A stretch of 64,000 nt of DNA from Pseudomonas sp. 5P_3.1_Bac2 (GCF_025465995.1 NZ_JANLNY010000002.1:186001-250000); one strand, 5' to 3'. Shown: positions 46,474 to 56,525, counted from the stretch's first letter. Notes: generated from the sequence alone by a model not told the origin. Made by a program: numbers and translations.

Positions 46474-47440
46474 ACGCACCTCGGCCAGCACGGGCAAAAT
46501 AAGTCAGCACCAAGATCCAGAGCAGCGCGCCAACGGCATATTTAACGCCAGGGCTGGCCCAGGTCATCGACGACCAATAGGCCTCAATAAAGGCGGCAAT
46601 CAGCAGCATGCCCGTCACCCCACCAATCAGCCGCACGCTGACTTGCGCCGCCAGGCGCAGGGCTTCACCGCGGCTGTAACGCCCCGGCACCAGCAAGGCC
46701 CAGCCGAGTTTTAAACCTGCGGCGCCGGCCAAGGCGATGGCGGTGAGTTCAAAGGCGCCATGGCCCACGACAAACGACCAGAAGGTCTGGCTGAAACCAA
46801 TATGGGTCAGGTGACCGGCCACGGCGCCGATATACAAGCCGTTAAACACCAGAAAAAACAGGCTCCCCAAGCCAAAGAGCACGCCGCTGGCAAAGGTCTG
46901 AAAGGCGATGCCGATGTTGTTCATGATGTAGAAGCCGAACATCATCCAGTCTTCACTGGAGCCGCGCTCGGCTGTCCGGCCAATGCGCCTGGCCGCAGGG
47001 TCGTACATGGATTCCATGTCACTGACTTGATCCACCGGCACCAGCGCGTAGACCAGATCGGGGAAGCCGTACACCAGCAGTCCCATCAGCAGCAAACTGC
47101 CGAAGAACAACAAGCTGCCAGCCAGCACAAAGCGCCATTGCGCGCGTACCAGTCGCGGGAAGCCGGCCAGGATAAAGCCGATTAACTGTCCGGCCAGCGG
47201 GCTGCGGTGGCGGTACAACTGCTGGTGGCCGCGCAGGGCCAGTTGCTGCAGTTGCTCGACCAACTGACTGCTGTAGCCACGACTTTGCGCCAACGCCAGT
47301 TGTTGGCACACACGCCGGTAGTGGGCGGTAAAGTTCGCGCTGCTGTCGGCATCGGCTTTACCGCGTTCGAGCAAGTCCAATTGCTCAGTAAAGCGCTGCC
47401 AGTCGGATTGATTTTGGCTTTCGAATTGACTCTGTTTCAT
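46460..47440 (-). CDS. Stage II sporulation protein M-like membrane protein
   Basis: 326 residues with about five membrane helices; the SpoIIM-family core is FYIMNNIGIAFQTFASGVLF, then GLGSLFFLVFNGLYIGAVAG and FVVGHGAFELTAIALAGAAG. The host does not sporulate; this family is a standard part of the RDD-SpoIIM-DUF4129-DUF4350-MoxR-DUF58 gene set. It begins by ATGA overlap with the RDD gene. Function in the set is not firmly known. Confidence 0.85.
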   Translation of the reverse strand: MKQSQFESQNQSDWQRFTEQLDLLERGKADADSSANFTAHYRRVCQQLALAQSRGYSSQLVEQLQQLALRGHQQLYRHRSPLAGQLIGFILAGFPRLVRAQWRFVLAGSLLFFGSLLLMGLLVYGFPDLVYALVPVDQVSDMESMYDPAARRIGRTAERGSSEDWMMFGFYIMNNIGIAFQTFASGVLFGLGSLFFLVFNGLYIGAVAGHLTHIGFSQTFWSFVVGHGAFELTAIALAGAAGLKLGWALLVPGRYSRGEALRLAAQVSVRLIGGVTGMLLIAAFIEAYWSSMTWASPGVKYAVGALLWILVLTYFARAGRGAYAPE

Positions 47441-48162
47441 GTCGGCCCTAATAAGCCACGGGCAATCCCGTACAGCTGCTGTTCGGCTTGTGCCACAGGA
47501 ACCTGCAAAGGCTCCGCCATCAGGGTCGCCAGTTCCAGGCGGCGGGCCGGCGACAGCTCGGCGGCGCGCTCGGCAAAGCTGAGCAGGGCACGTTGTTCGT
47601 CTAGGCTCAGGGCGCTTGGTGGGTTAATGGGAGGTACATCCGGCAGCGTCACCGTCTTGAGCGGTTGCTCGCGATAAACCACCAAGGTGCCGGCGGCGAT
47701 ATCCCCGATTCGCTTAAACGCCGGATGTTGCAAGCAGCTGAATAGACCGAATGCATAACCCACCGGCAGCATATCGACCGCGCGCAGCAGGTTACGGGTC
47801 AAGGAGGCCGCCCAGCCAATCGGCGTGCCATCGTCGTGAATCACCCGCAGGCCTAGCCAGTGTTTGCCGGGCGAGCGGCCCTGGTTGAGGACTTCAAACA
47901 GGACCATGTACCACCAGTTGATCAGAAACAGCAGGATCACCCCAAGGCCCAAACCGAAGTCGCCCAGCAGCGAGAGCAGCACATACAGCACGCCCAGCAG
48001 AGCACCGCGAATCGCCAGGTCGATGGCAAAGGCCAAAGCCCGTACCGTGGGTCCGGCGGGACGCAACAGCAGGTCGATGCCTTCTGGGGTTTCAACCCGC
48101 AAATGGGTATCCAGCAGCGTTTTGCTAGCAGTGTGCAGGGGGGCTCTGAGGCTTGGCGGCAT
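47437..48162 (-). CDS. RDD-family membrane protein, first gene of the split operon
   Basis: 241 residues. The RDD domain is at about 30-170: RALAFAIDLAIRGALLGVLY with the conserved Arg and Asp, four membrane helices, and GRSPGKHWLGLRVIHDDGTP. It probably helps move or anchor the complex encoded downstream. No upstream gene overlaps it, and an 81-bp gap to the next gene may hold the operon promoter. Confidence 0.85.
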   Translation of the reverse strand: MPPSLRAPLHTASKTLLDTHLRVETPEGIDLLLRPAGPTVRALAFAIDLAIRGALLGVLYVLLSLLGDFGLGLGVILLFLINWWYMVLFEVLNQGRSPGKHWLGLRVIHDDGTPIGWAASLTRNLLRAVDMLPVGYAFGLFSCLQHPAFKRIGDIAAGTLVVYREQPLKTVTLPDVPPINPPSALSLDEQRALLSFAERAAELSPARRLELATLMAEPLQVPVAQAEQQLYGIARGLLGPT

Positions 48163-48243
48163 AGCTCGGCAGCATCCTATAAACCCGCGTCAACACTTGG
48201 CGGGCAGGGCGCCAACGCCGCCTTGGGCGACGCTGGCATCAGG

Positions 48244-48996
48244 TTATTGTGCCGCAGGCAGCACGCCGAAGATGGTGCGATAGAGCACACCGCTGGCGAT
48301 TATCAACAGTGGCAAGGACCAAATCAGGCCGATGCCCAGGGGAATCGCGCTGATTAGAACAATGATTGTCAGCACCACGAGCAGGGCGAGCACCTTAAAC
48401 CAGTGTTGGCTGATGGCTTTGCGCGAAGTCTCCAAGGCTTGCCATGGGCTAAGGCCACGTTCCACAACCAAGGGCATGGCGAGCATATAGGCGATGCTGA
48501 GATAGAGTCCGGGCAGGACAAACAGCATAAAGCCGATGCTGATCAGCAGTGTGGAGAGTACGCCGGTGATCACCAGTGGCAGCAACTTGTCGAAATGCTG
48601 GAACAGCTGATTGAAGGCGATGGGCTGGCCCGCTGCGCGGCGAATGCCGACCATCATAATGCCGGCCAGAAAGGGGTAGGTCAGGGCCGATACCAGCAGG
48701 TTAGTCAGCAGCTCGCCTACGATGCCTAACTCAGCGCTGCCACTCAGCACGCTGACCCCACCAAAAGCCAGGGTTAAAGCGATGGAGATGGCAATAATGA
48801 TCAGATAAAACACTACAAAGCCGGCGAACAGGATGCCCTTGCTGCCTTTAACCAGTTGCCAAGCCTCACTGATCAGACCGTCAATGCTGAAGTCGTAGCC
48901 CCGCTGCAAGGCCTTCTCAATGCTGAGCACCGGCTGCGTGCTCACAGGGTGTTGCAGTGAGCTGTTGGGGGCCGCGTAGGGGTTCACTTCACTCAT
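48244..48996 (-). CDS. Hydrophobic membrane protein
   Basis: About 250 residues from the ATG at 48996 (AAGGATGCACA upstream). A soluble N-terminus (MSEVNPYAAPNSSLQHPV) with the NPYAAP motif often seen at the start of such proteins, then about five to six membrane helices (GILFAGFVVFYLIIIAISIA, LLISIGFMLFVLPGLYLSIA). It resembles DUF975/BPSS1780-type proteins. Located upstream of the RDD gene on the same strand; role unknown. Confidence 0.75.
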   Translation of the reverse strand: MSEVNPYAAPNSSLQHPVSTQPVLSIEKALQRGYDFSIDGLISEAWQLVKGSKGILFAGFVVFYLIIIAISIALTLAFGGVSVLSGSAELGIVGELLTNLLVSALTYPFLAGIMMVGIRRAAGQPIAFNQLFQHFDKLLPLVITGVLSTLLISIGFMLFVLPGLYLSIAYMLAMPLVVERGLSPWQALETSRKAISQHWFKVLALLVVLTIIVLISAIPLGIGLIWSLPLLIIASGVLYRTIFGVLPAAQ

Positions 48997-49114
48997 TGTG
49001 CATCCTTGTTTTTGAGTTATAGATGTTCCGCACTTTATAGGCACTGACACGCGTGCCACAAGTCAGCAGATGTCGCAGTGCTAGACTGATCGACCTTCAT
49101 ATGGGGATAACAGC

Positions 49115-50545
49115 GTGACTTCCAGCCTATTTTGGTATGACTACGAAACCACCGGTATCGACCCGCGCCGTGATCGACCGCTGCAAGTGGCCGGCATTCG
49201 CACCAATGAGCAGCTCGAAGAGATCGGTCAGCCGCTGAATATCTTCTGCCAGCCTAGCCCAGATATCTTGCCCCATCCGGCGGCTTGTTTAGTCACCGGC
49301 ATCACTCCGGACAAGCTGGCCCAGCAAGGCTTGGGTGAAGCCGAGTTTATGACGCGTATCCACGCTGAGTTGGCGCAGCCGGGCACCTGCACCGTGGGTT
49401 ACAACAACCTGCGCTTCGACGATGAGATGACCCGCTACAGTCTGTACCGCAATTTCTTTGATCCCTATGCGCGGGAGTGGCAGGGCGGCAATAGCCGTTG
49501 GGATCTGATTGATGTGGTGCGTACCGCCTACGCCCTTCGTCCTGAAGGAATTGTCTGGCCAGAAGAAGATGGCCGCGTCAGCTTAAAACTGGAGCGCCTC
49601 ACCGCGGCCAATGGCATCGACCACGGCCAGGCTCACGACGCCCTTGCGGATGTCCGCGCGACCATCGCCCTGGCGCGGCTGCTGCGCGAGAAACAGCCCA
49701 AGCTGTATGACTACCTGTACCAGTTGCGCAGCAAACCAGCGGTGCAGGAGAAAATTCGTCTGCTGCAGCCCTTGGTGCATATCTCCGGGCGTTATGCCGG
49801 CAGCCGTCACTACTTAGCTGTGGTGCTGCCATTGGCCTGGCATCCGCGTAACCGCAATGCGCTAATTGTTTGCGACCTGCACAGTGACTGCTCGCCTTTA
49901 TGGGAGGAGGCCGCTGAAACCTTGCGTCAGCGTCTCTATACCCGCCGTGATGACTTAGCGGATGGCGAATTGCCGGTACCGCTTAAACTTTTGCACATTA
50001 ACCGCTGCCCCGTAGTGGCTCCGCTCAACGTGTTGCGAGCACAGGACATACAGCGCCTGCAATTGGATATTTCTGAGTATCAGGGGCGTGCTGAGCAATT
50101 ACGCAGCCATCGCGAGCAATGGCAGGAAAAACTTGCCGAGCTATACCGTGACGAAGGATTTGCTCCGAGTCTCGACCCTGAACAGCAGTTGTATGACGGA
50201 TTTATTTCTGAACGTGATAGAAGATTGTCTGAGCAATTACGTCAGAGCGATCCGCAATTGTTAGCTCAGGCGCAATGGTCTTTTACTGATGATCGTTTAA
50301 TCGAATTATTGTATCGCTACCGTGCGCGTAACTTCCCGGCCACTTTAAATCAGCAGGAGCAACAACAGTGGGAGCAATTTTGTCGCTTGCGTTTGAGTGA
50401 TGAGCAGTACGGTGCGCCTAATACCATTTCTCAATTTGAGCAGGCATTGGAAGAATTGTTTGACAATGGGTCTGCAGAACAGCAAGCAATTTTGTCGGTG
50501 TGGCGTGAGTATGTTCAGGCATTACGTGTGACTTATGGCTTATAA
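49115..50545 (+). CDS. sbcB: Exodeoxyribonuclease I
   Basis: 476 residues from a GTG (GGGGATAACAGC upstream), the normal length. It degrades single-stranded DNA 3' to 5' and takes part in recombination and mismatch repair. The DEDDh exonuclease residues are in FWYDYETTGID (Asp/Glu), GYNNLRFDDEMTRY (Asp) and GQAHDALADVRATI (His, Asp); the C-terminal ExoI SH3-like and helical parts follow. Convergent with mvaT; they share a terminator. Confidence 0.95.
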   Translation: MTSSLFWYDYETTGIDPRRDRPLQVAGIRTNEQLEEIGQPLNIFCQPSPDILPHPAACLVTGITPDKLAQQGLGEAEFMTRIHAELAQPGTCTVGYNNLRFDDEMTRYSLYRNFFDPYAREWQGGNSRWDLIDVVRTAYALRPEGIVWPEEDGRVSLKLERLTAANGIDHGQAHDALADVRATIALARLLREKQPKLYDYLYQLRSKPAVQEKIRLLQPLVHISGRYAGSRHYLAVVLPLAWHPRNRNALIVCDLHSDCSPLWEEAAETLRQRLYTRRDDLADGELPVPLKLLHINRCPVVAPLNVLRAQDIQRLQLDISEYQGRAEQLRSHREQWQEKLAELYRDEGFAPSLDPEQQLYDGFISERDRRLSEQLRQSDPQLLAQAQWSFTDDRLIELLYRYRARNFPATLNQQEQQQWEQFCRLRLSDEQYGAPNTISQFEQALEELFDNGSAEQQAILSVWREYVQALRVTYGL

Positions 50546-50576
50546 ATAGTAGGGAAATAGGTAAAGCGCAGACAAT

Positions 50577-50603
50577 AAAAAACGCCAGCAATGCTGGCGT
50601 TTT
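50577..50603. terminator. Bidirectional terminator between sbcB and mvaT
   Basis: AAAAAACGCCAGCA-A-TGCTGGCGTTTT: a 10-bp stem with an A run before and a T run after, lying between two convergent genes, so it works for both. Confidence 0.9.
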
Positions 50604-50625
50604 ACTTGGCTTGGCGAGCTAGAGC

Positions 50626-51003
50626 TTAGTCCAGCAGGGTGGCCCAGCCTTCAACGGTGTCACCGCCCCACTTGGCTTTCCACTCTTTCAGGACTTTGTG
50701 GTTGCCGCCTTTGGTTTCGATAACTTCGCCAGTGTTAGGGTTTTTGTACTGCTTGATTTTACGCGCACGCTTAGTACCAGTTGCACGGGTAGCTGCACGT
50801 GGAGCTTTGCTGTTTTTAGCTTCTGGGTCGAGCATGGCAATGATGTCACGCAGAGACTTTTGATACTCGCCCATCAGTGCGCGCAGCTTGCCTTCGAACT
50901 CCAGTTCTTTTTTCAGCTTGTCGTCTTGCGACAGATTTTTCAGGCGCTCTTGGAGCTCTTTGATAGCTTCTTCGGTGGCGCGGTATTGGTTGATCAGCGA
51001 CAT
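50626..51003 (-). CDS. mvaT: H-NS-like xenogeneic silencer MvaT/MvaU
   Basis: 125 residues. The N-terminal coiled coil for oligomerisation (INQYRATEEAIKELQERLKN and following) and the C-terminal DNA-binding domain with the loop KYPxT-like KQYKNPNTGEVIETKGGNHK and KEWKAKWGGDTVEGWATLL identify a Pseudomonas MvaT-type silencer. It binds AT-rich foreign DNA and represses it, so it may well act on the AT-rich parts of the island 7 kb away. Followed on the other strand by purU. Confidence 0.95.
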   Translation of the reverse strand: MSLINQYRATEEAIKELQERLKNLSQDDKLKKELEFEGKLRALMGEYQKSLRDIIAMLDPEAKNSKAPRAATRATGTKRARKIKQYKNPNTGEVIETKGGNHKVLKEWKAKWGGDTVEGWATLLD

Positions 51004-51318
51004 GTGTCTGTACCTGCATCATGGCTTGGTTAAAAGGTGACGTTAATAATAGACAGGCACTTTGGACAAGTAAACTATTTTAAGGTTATTTGTAACATTT
51101 GTATTAATTGACACTATCAACGCGATCATAGTTACTCATGAAGCTGTTGAAGTTATGCATATTTATCCGCGCCCGTTAAATTTTCGCCAGCCAATCGGAA
51201 CTTTCCACTGGGCAAGCAGGCTCGGTGATCTGCCGAGCTCAAGCTCGGGCCAGTGAGTACTGCAGTTTTTTGCGCTAATGATTAAAATGGCGGCTTTATT
51301 TGCGTGCTGGAGCCGTTG
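51004..51318. other. AT-rich intergenic region between mvaT and purU
   Basis: 315 bp between divergent genes, AT-rich at 51040-51160, holding the candidate mvaT promoter and presumably that of purU. AT-rich DNA here would suit MvaT autoregulation. No gene is seen. Confidence 0.5.
51046..51074 (-). promoter_or_regulatory. Candidate sigma-70 promoter of mvaT
   Basis: On the minus strand TTTACT, a 17-bp spacer, then TATTAT, ending about 43 bp before the mvaT ATG, in an AT-rich stretch. Good spacing and a near-consensus -10. Confidence 0.55.
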
Positions 51319-52170
51319 ATGCGTACTTTTCGATTGGTCATCGCCTGCCCTGACGGGGTCGGCATCGTGGCCAAGGTTAGTAATTTCCTGGCCACTTACA
51401 ATGGGTGGATTACTGAGGCAAGCCATCATTCGGATCCTCAGAGTGGTTGGTTCTTCATGCGTCACGAGATCCGGGCGGACTCCCTGCCATTTGACATCGA
51501 GGGCTTCCGTCAGGCGTTTGCGCCGATTGCTGCGGAGTTTTCCATGCAGTGGCGCATCACCGATTCGGCGGTGAAGAAGCGCGTGGTGCTGATGGCCAGC
51601 CGCGAATCACATTGCTTGGCGGACCTGCTGCACCGTTGGCACAGCGATGAGCTGGATTGCGATATCCCTTGCGTGATCTCCAACCACAATGATCTGCGCA
51701 GCATGGTGGAGTGGCATGGCATTCCATTCTTCCATGTGCCGGTTAATCCGCAAGATAAGCAGGCGGCCTTTGATGAGGTCGAGCGTCTGGTTAAAGCGCA
51801 CGCGGCTGATGTCATCGTGCTGGCGCGCTACATGCAGATTCTCCCGGCGCAGCTGTGCAGCGAGTACTCCGAACGGGTCATCAACATCCACCACAGCTTC
51901 CTGCCGTCGTTTGTCGGCGCTAAGCCTTACCATCAGGCGTCGCTGCGTGGAGTTAAGCTGATTGGCGCAACCTCGCACTATGTCACTGAAGAGCTGGATG
52001 CGGGGCCGATCATTGAGCAGGACGTGGTGCGCGTGAGCCACCGCGACAGCATCGAAGAGATGGTGCGCCTGGGTAAGGACGTGGAAAAAATGGTCCTGGC
52101 CCGTGGTTTGCGCTATCACTTGGAAGACCGCGTGTTGGTCCGCAACAACAAAACCGTGGTGTTTAACTAA
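51319..52170 (+). CDS. purU: Formyltetrahydrofolate deformylase
   Basis: 283 residues from the ATG at 51319, with GGAG 6 nt upstream; the GTG at 51304 is less likely. It hydrolyses 10-formyl-tetrahydrofolate to formate and THF, balancing one-carbon pools. An N-terminal ACT domain (FRLVIACPDGVGIVAKVSNF) senses metabolites, and the formyltransferase domain has NIHHSFLPSFVGAKPYHQA with the catalytic His and SHYVTEELDAGPIIEQD with the catalytic Asp. Fits with the glycine cleavage genes further on. Confidence 0.95.
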   Translation: MRTFRLVIACPDGVGIVAKVSNFLATYNGWITEASHHSDPQSGWFFMRHEIRADSLPFDIEGFRQAFAPIAAEFSMQWRITDSAVKKRVVLMASRESHCLADLLHRWHSDELDCDIPCVISNHNDLRSMVEWHGIPFFHVPVNPQDKQAAFDEVERLVKAHAADVIVLARYMQILPAQLCSEYSERVINIHHSFLPSFVGAKPYHQASLRGVKLIGATSHYVTEELDAGPIIEQDVVRVSHRDSIEEMVRLGKDVEKMVLARGLRYHLEDRVLVRNNKTVVFN

Positions 52171-52196
52171 GTCCTGAATCCCTTGGCGGAGGTGTT

Positions 52197-52388
52197 ATGG
52201 CTAACCCCTTAGATCGTGCAACATCCAGCGCACCTGAGGTGGTGGGTGAGGGCTGTACCCAGCGCTATGATCCGCAGCAGCTAACGCCTGAGGATGGCAC
52301 TGAGTTCCCTGAAGCGGCTGAGCTGTGGCAGACCTTGCAACAGCACAAGCCGGCCGATGCAGACGACAGCGAGCCGCCAGGCGAATAA
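52197..52388 (+). CDS. Small acidic hypothetical protein
   Basis: 63 residues, ATG with GGCGGAGGTGTT upstream, 26 bp after purU and followed directly by a strong terminator, so it is probably the second gene of the purU transcript. Acidic and likely disordered; no family recognised. Confidence 0.6.
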   Translation: MANPLDRATSSAPEVVGEGCTQRYDPQQLTPEDGTEFPEAAELWQTLQQHKPADADDSEPPGE

Positions 52389-52398
52389 TTCAGGCACA

Positions 52399-52430
52399 AA
52401 AAAACGGGGCGCATTGAGCGCCCCGTTTTT
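52399..52430. terminator. Terminator between the purU operon and the chemoreceptor gene
   Basis: AAACGGGGCGC-ATTGA-GCGCCCCGTTTTT: an 11-bp stem with an A run before and T5 after, able to stop both convergent transcripts. Confidence 0.92.
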
Positions 52431-52439
52431 GCTGTGGGA

Positions 52440-54317
52440 TTAAATCTTAAAGCTATCCACCAGCTGTTTCAGGCGGCTGGCTTGTTGCTCTAGGTCAGCG
52501 CAAGCGCGCAAGGTCGCTTGCAGGTTTTCTACGCCTTCTTGGTTGAGGGTGTTGATCTCGTTGATATCGACGTTGAGTGACTCAATCACCGTGGTTTGTT
52601 CCTCGGTGGCGGTGGCCACTGACTGGTTCATGCCGTCGATTTCGCCGATGCGCTCGGTGACGCTGGTTAAGCGGGTGCCCGCTTGGTTGGCGATCTCTAC
52701 GCTTTCTTCGCTGTAGCGCTGGCTTTCGGTCATGGTGGTGACCGATTCGCGCGAACCGACTTGCAGCTCTTCAATCATCTGCTCAATTTCTTGCGCCGAC
52801 TCTTGGGTACGGTGGGCCAGGCTGCGCACCTCATCAGCGACCACGGCAAAGCCGCGGCCGGCTTCACCCGCGCGGGCGGCTTCGATGGCGGCATTGAGCG
52901 CGAGCAAGTTGGTCTGCTGGGAGATGCTCTTAATCACTTCGAGAATCTGCCCGATGTTCACCGTCTTGCTGTTGAGCGTCTCTATATTGCTGCACGAGGT
53001 GCTGATTTTATTCGACAGCTGATTCATCGCCTGGATGGTTTGCTCCACCACCTGACGCCCGTCTTCGGCCAAATTACGCGCGTCCGAGGCTTGGTTGGAG
53101 GCGTCCGCGGCATTGCGCGCAATCTCTTGGGCGGTGGCGCCCAGTTGGTTGATTGCGGCGGCCACGCTGTTGGTCCGGTTGGCCTGCTCGTCGGAGTTAA
53201 TCATCGAGGAGTTAGAGGCGCCGACCACCAGCTTGGCGACCTCATTGACCTGGCTGGTGGCCGAAGACACCTCGCGGATTGAGCCATGGATGCGCTCGAC
53301 AAAGCGGTTAAAGGCGCTGGCCAGGCGGCCAAACTCATCGTTGTTTTGGATGCGCAGGCGCATGGTTAAGTCGCCTTCGCCTTGGGCGATGTCATCCATG
53401 GCCTCGCCCATGGTGCGCAGCGGCCGCATCAGCGCATTAATCAGCAGGCTCAGGAGGAAAATGATCAGAGCCAAGGCAATCAGCACCGCAATCACCGCCG
53501 ACGTGCGGAATTTGCTCAGCATGGCGTAGGCGGCGTCTTTATCCACCGAGATGCCGACATGCCAGTTAACTGAAGGCAAGCCTTTGACCGGGCTGAAGGT
53601 GAGGATGCGCGGTTTGCCGTTGAGCTCTGCTTCGCTGAAGTCAGGGCTGATTTTCGGGGTGTTCTGCGGGTAGATGTCGCTGAGGTTCTTCATCACCTGG
53701 GCGGCGTCCGGATGGACCAAGACCTTGCCGTCGGCGCTGACCAAGAAGGCATAGCCCATGCCGCCGAAGTCCAGCGAGTTGATGATTTTGACCAAGGTTT
53801 GCAGGCTCAGATCCCCCCCCACCACGCCGGCCGTTTGGGCAGGTGTGGCAATGGTGATGACCAGCTCTTTGGTCCCGGCATCCAAGTAAGGCTCGGTCAG
53901 GGTACTGCCGCCGGCATTGACCGCGTCCTGATACCAAGGCCGTTGACGGGGATCGTAGTCGTCGGGCATTGGGTCATCGGGGCGCATGGTGAAACTGCCG
54001 TCGGCCGCCCCTAAATAGGTGTAGCTGAAGGTAGAGGTGAGGTTTTTCTGTTCAAGCAGGCCCGTCAGCGCGGCTTCAGAATGATCGCGTGTCAGGGTCT
54101 GGGCCGCGCCCTCGATTAATAAGATCCGCCCCGAGAGCCAATTGGATATGTTGCTGGCTGTCAGGTCACCCATCTCGTGCAGGTAACTTTCTAAGTCATC
54201 ACGGATCGCATTGCGCTGCAGGTAGTCGTTGTACAGGGTGAATAGCGAAAAGGCTGCGATCACCACCAGAGATGCTGCAAGCAGGATCTTGTGACTGAAC
54301 TTCAGGTTATTGGTCAT
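52440..54317 (-). CDS. Methyl-accepting chemotaxis protein with dCache domain (PctA-like)
   Basis: 625 residues. Two membrane helices ([20 protein letters not shown] and [20 protein letters not shown]) flank a periplasmic dCache sensor; a HAMP domain follows, then the signalling hairpin with [20 protein letters not shown]. The sensor has [10 protein letters not shown] and [11 protein letters not shown], which fit the amino-acid-binding dCache motif (Arg, Trp, Tyr, Asp), so the ligands are probably amino acids, as for PctA of P. aeruginosa. It signals to CheA at the cell pole. Confidence 0.92.
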   Translation of the reverse strand: MTNNLKFSHKILLAASLVVIAAFSLFTLYNDYLQRNAIRDDLESYLHEMGDLTASNISNWLSGRILLIEGAAQTLTRDHSEAALTGLLEQKNLTSTFSYTYLGAADGSFTMRPDDPMPDDYDPRQRPWYQDAVNAGGSTLTEPYLDAGTKELVITIATPAQTAGVVGGDLSLQTLVKIINSLDFGGMGYAFLVSADGKVLVHPDAAQVMKNLSDIYPQNTPKISPDFSEAELNGKPRILTFSPVKGLPSVNWHVGISVDKDAAYAMLSKFRTSAVIAVLIALALIIFLLSLLINALMRPLRTMGEAMDDIAQGEGDLTMRLRIQNNDEFGRLASAFNRFVERIHGSIREVSSATSQVNEVAKLVVGASNSSMINSDEQANRTNSVAAAINQLGATAQEIARNAADASNQASDARNLAEDGRQVVEQTIQAMNQLSNKISTSCSNIETLNSKTVNIGQILEVIKSISQQTNLLALNAAIEAARAGEAGRGFAVVADEVRSLAHRTQESAQEIEQMIEELQVGSRESVTTMTESQRYSEESVEIANQAGTRLTSVTERIGEIDGMNQSVATATEEQTTVIESLNVDINEINTLNQEGVENLQATLRACADLEQQASRLKQLVDSFKI

Positions 54318-54450
54318 AGCTTCTTGCGTCCGCTAGGTTCTGGCATCAGTCTTGTTGAGACATAAGACAATCTTTGCCGAACGGAAAACGTCGGCAGTGC
54401 TGTCTATATCGACCCTACTGAAGTAAAGCTTTAACTATGGAGATAACAAT

Positions 54451-55950
54451 ATGGCAGTAACCGATCAATTCGTTATTGGTGCCGATGGGCAAGGACAACC
54501 AGTAGGGCAGGCGCTACGTTTGGCCAACCGGCACGGCTTGATTGCTGGCGCCACGGGGACCGGCAAGACCGTGACCTTGCAGCGTTTGATCGAAACCTTC
54601 AGTGACGCCGGCGTGGCCGTGTTTGCCGCCGACGTAAAGGGTGATCTGTGCGGCCTGGGGGCGGCTGGTGCGCCAGAAGGCAAGATTGCCGAGCGCATCG
54701 CCGAGATGCCTTGGCTCAATCATCAGCCGCAGGCTTACCCGGTCAGCTTGTGGGACGTTTATGGACAGAGCGGCCATCCGCTGCGCACCACCCTAAGTGA
54801 AATGGGCCCGCTGTTGCTGGGCGCATTGCTGGAGCTGACCGACAGTCAGCAAGCGGCGCTGTATGCCGCCTTTAAAGTGGCTGACCGTGAAGGCTTGCTG
54901 CTACTGGATTTAAAAGACTTAAAAGCCTTACTCGGACACCTGAAGAATCATCCTGAAGTGCTCGGCGAAGACAGTGCGCTGTTCAATCCGACCTCCGCGC
55001 AAGCGCTGCTGCGCAAGTTAGCGGGCCTTGAGCAGCAAGGCGCTGAAGCGTTATTCGGAGAGCCAGCGTTGCAGTTGGAGGATATTTTGCAGCCGCAGGC
55101 CGATGGTCGCGGCCGGGTTCATCTGCTCGATGCCACCCGCTTGGTGCACGAGGCGCCGAAGGTTTACGCCACCTTCTTGCTGTGGCTGTTGGCTGAACTG
55201 TTTGAGCAACTGCCTGAGCGCGGCGATGCCGATAAGCCAGTGTTGGCACTGTTTTTTGACGAGGCCCATTTGCTCTTCGCCGATACGCCTAAGGCCTTGC
55301 AAGAGCGTTTAGAGCAAGTGGTGCGCTTGATTCGCTCGAAAGGCGTTGGGGTGTACTTCGTTACCCAGTCCCCTGGCGATTTGCCGGATGACATTCTGGC
55401 GCAGCTGGGCCTGCGTATTCAGCACGGCTTGCGTGCCTTTACCGCTAAAGAGCAGAAGTCGCTGCGTGCGGTCGCCGATGGTTTTCGACCGAACCCCAGC
55501 ATCGACACATTGACGGTGCTGACGGAGCTGGGCATCGGTGAGGCCTTGGTCGGCACCCTCGAGGCCAAGGGCACGCCCGCCATGGTCCAGCGCGTGGCAG
55601 TCGCGCCACCACAGTCGCGCATTGGCCCATTAAGCGAAGGCGAACGCGCCAACTTGATCCGTCAGTCGCCCTTGCAGGGGCGCTATGACAAACCGATCGA
55701 CCGTGAATCCGCGTACGAGATTCTCACCGCGCGGGTGGAACCGCAGGCGCCGGCCGAGAAGCCAGGTGCGGTGACTAAGAGCAAAGAGCAGGACAGTGGC
55801 GGCATTGGCGATATGGCCGGTGAACTGCTGGGTGGTCTGGCCAGCCAAATGATGAAAACAGCAGTACGACAAGCCGCCAACCAGATTGGTCGGCAACTCG
55901 TGCGTGGCTTGCTGGGTTCCCTGCTCGGCGGTAAGAGCAAAGGTCGCTAG
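54451..55950 (+). CDS. HerA-like ATPase, DUF853 (YjgR) family
   Basis: 499 residues. Walker A is AGATGTGKTVTLQ at about residues 33-45; Walker B is LALFFDEAHLLF; RLIRSKGVGVYFVTQSPGDL is the sensor region. Near the C-terminus come a Gly-rich stretch and GRQLVRGLLGSLLGGKSKGR. The DUF853 family is related to HerA/VirB4-type DNA-pumping ATPases; its role in the cell is not established. ATG preceded by TATGGAGATAACAAT. Confidence 0.85.
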   Translation: MAVTDQFVIGADGQGQPVGQALRLANRHGLIAGATGTGKTVTLQRLIETFSDAGVAVFAADVKGDLCGLGAAGAPEGKIAERIAEMPWLNHQPQAYPVSLWDVYGQSGHPLRTTLSEMGPLLLGALLELTDSQQAALYAAFKVADREGLLLLDLKDLKALLGHLKNHPEVLGEDSALFNPTSAQALLRKLAGLEQQGAEALFGEPALQLEDILQPQADGRGRVHLLDATRLVHEAPKVYATFLLWLLAELFEQLPERGDADKPVLALFFDEAHLLFADTPKALQERLEQVVRLIRSKGVGVYFVTQSPGDLPDDILAQLGLRIQHGLRAFTAKEQKSLRAVADGFRPNPSIDTLTVLTELGIGEALVGTLEAKGTPAMVQRVAVAPPQSRIGPLSEGERANLIRQSPLQGRYDKPIDRESAYEILTARVEPQAPAEKPGAVTKSKEQDSGGIGDMAGELLGGLASQMMKTAVRQAANQIGRQLVRGLLGSLLGGKSKGR

Positions 55951-55960
55951 GAGGGCTCTG

Positions 55961-55999
55961 AGGCTGCAAGATGCACCGCTATGGTGCTTGTTGCAGCCT
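55961..55999. terminator. Hairpin after the DUF853 gene
   Basis: AGGCTGCAA...GCACC-loop-GGTGC...TTGCAGCCT forms a 9-bp plus 5-bp stem 11 bp past the stop. There is no clear T run, so terminator function is only likely. Confidence 0.5.
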
Positions 56000-56051
56000 G
56001 GCTCGGCTTAAACCGTGCAGCTACAGTGCTGGGCCCGCAACGGGCCTAGGC

Positions 56052-56264
56052 TTAGTCTTGATCGTCGGCGTGTTTTTCTTGCAGCTCTTTTTCGATCTTG
56101 ACCAGCTCTTTGGCGAAGACCTGATCCATGACCGTGGACTTCTTGCGCCAAGGCTTGCGTTCGGGATCGGGTTGCGCGGCATAAGTCACTACTTCGCCAC
56201 CGTAAACGTCTTGAAAGCGCTGCGCCTGGCGCTCTAATTCGGCGCGCAGTTCGTCTTTATTCAC
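56052..56264 (-). CDS. Small conserved-looking cytoplasmic protein
   Basis: 70 residues from a GTG at 56264 with AGGTAATTA just upstream. Highly charged and mostly helical (ELRAELERQAQRFQDVYGGE, FAKELVKIEKELQEKHADDQ). No domain name comes to mind. Start signal and codon use support a real gene. Confidence 0.6.
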   Translation of the reverse strand: MNKDELRAELERQAQRFQDVYGGEVVTYAAQPDPERKPWRKKSTVMDQVFAKELVKIEKELQEKHADDQD

Positions 56265-56525
56265 TTAATTACCTGTTTGAACTTGTGTTGGTTACTAGGC
56301 CAAGTGTTATTAGGCCACCACGAATAACCGAAAAGGTTGTTTGCTTATTCACTACTCAGCTTTGCACTTATATGGTGCGGGTAACTCGGAGAATTCTGAA
56401 AGCTACCCTGCGCTTATAAGTTGGGCTGTTTTTAGCAGGTTTGAGCAAGATACTTAGCACTGTGACCAAGCTGCTCAAGCACGCCCCGCTAATTATGGCT
56501 CACTAGTTGGAAAACTGCCAATTAC

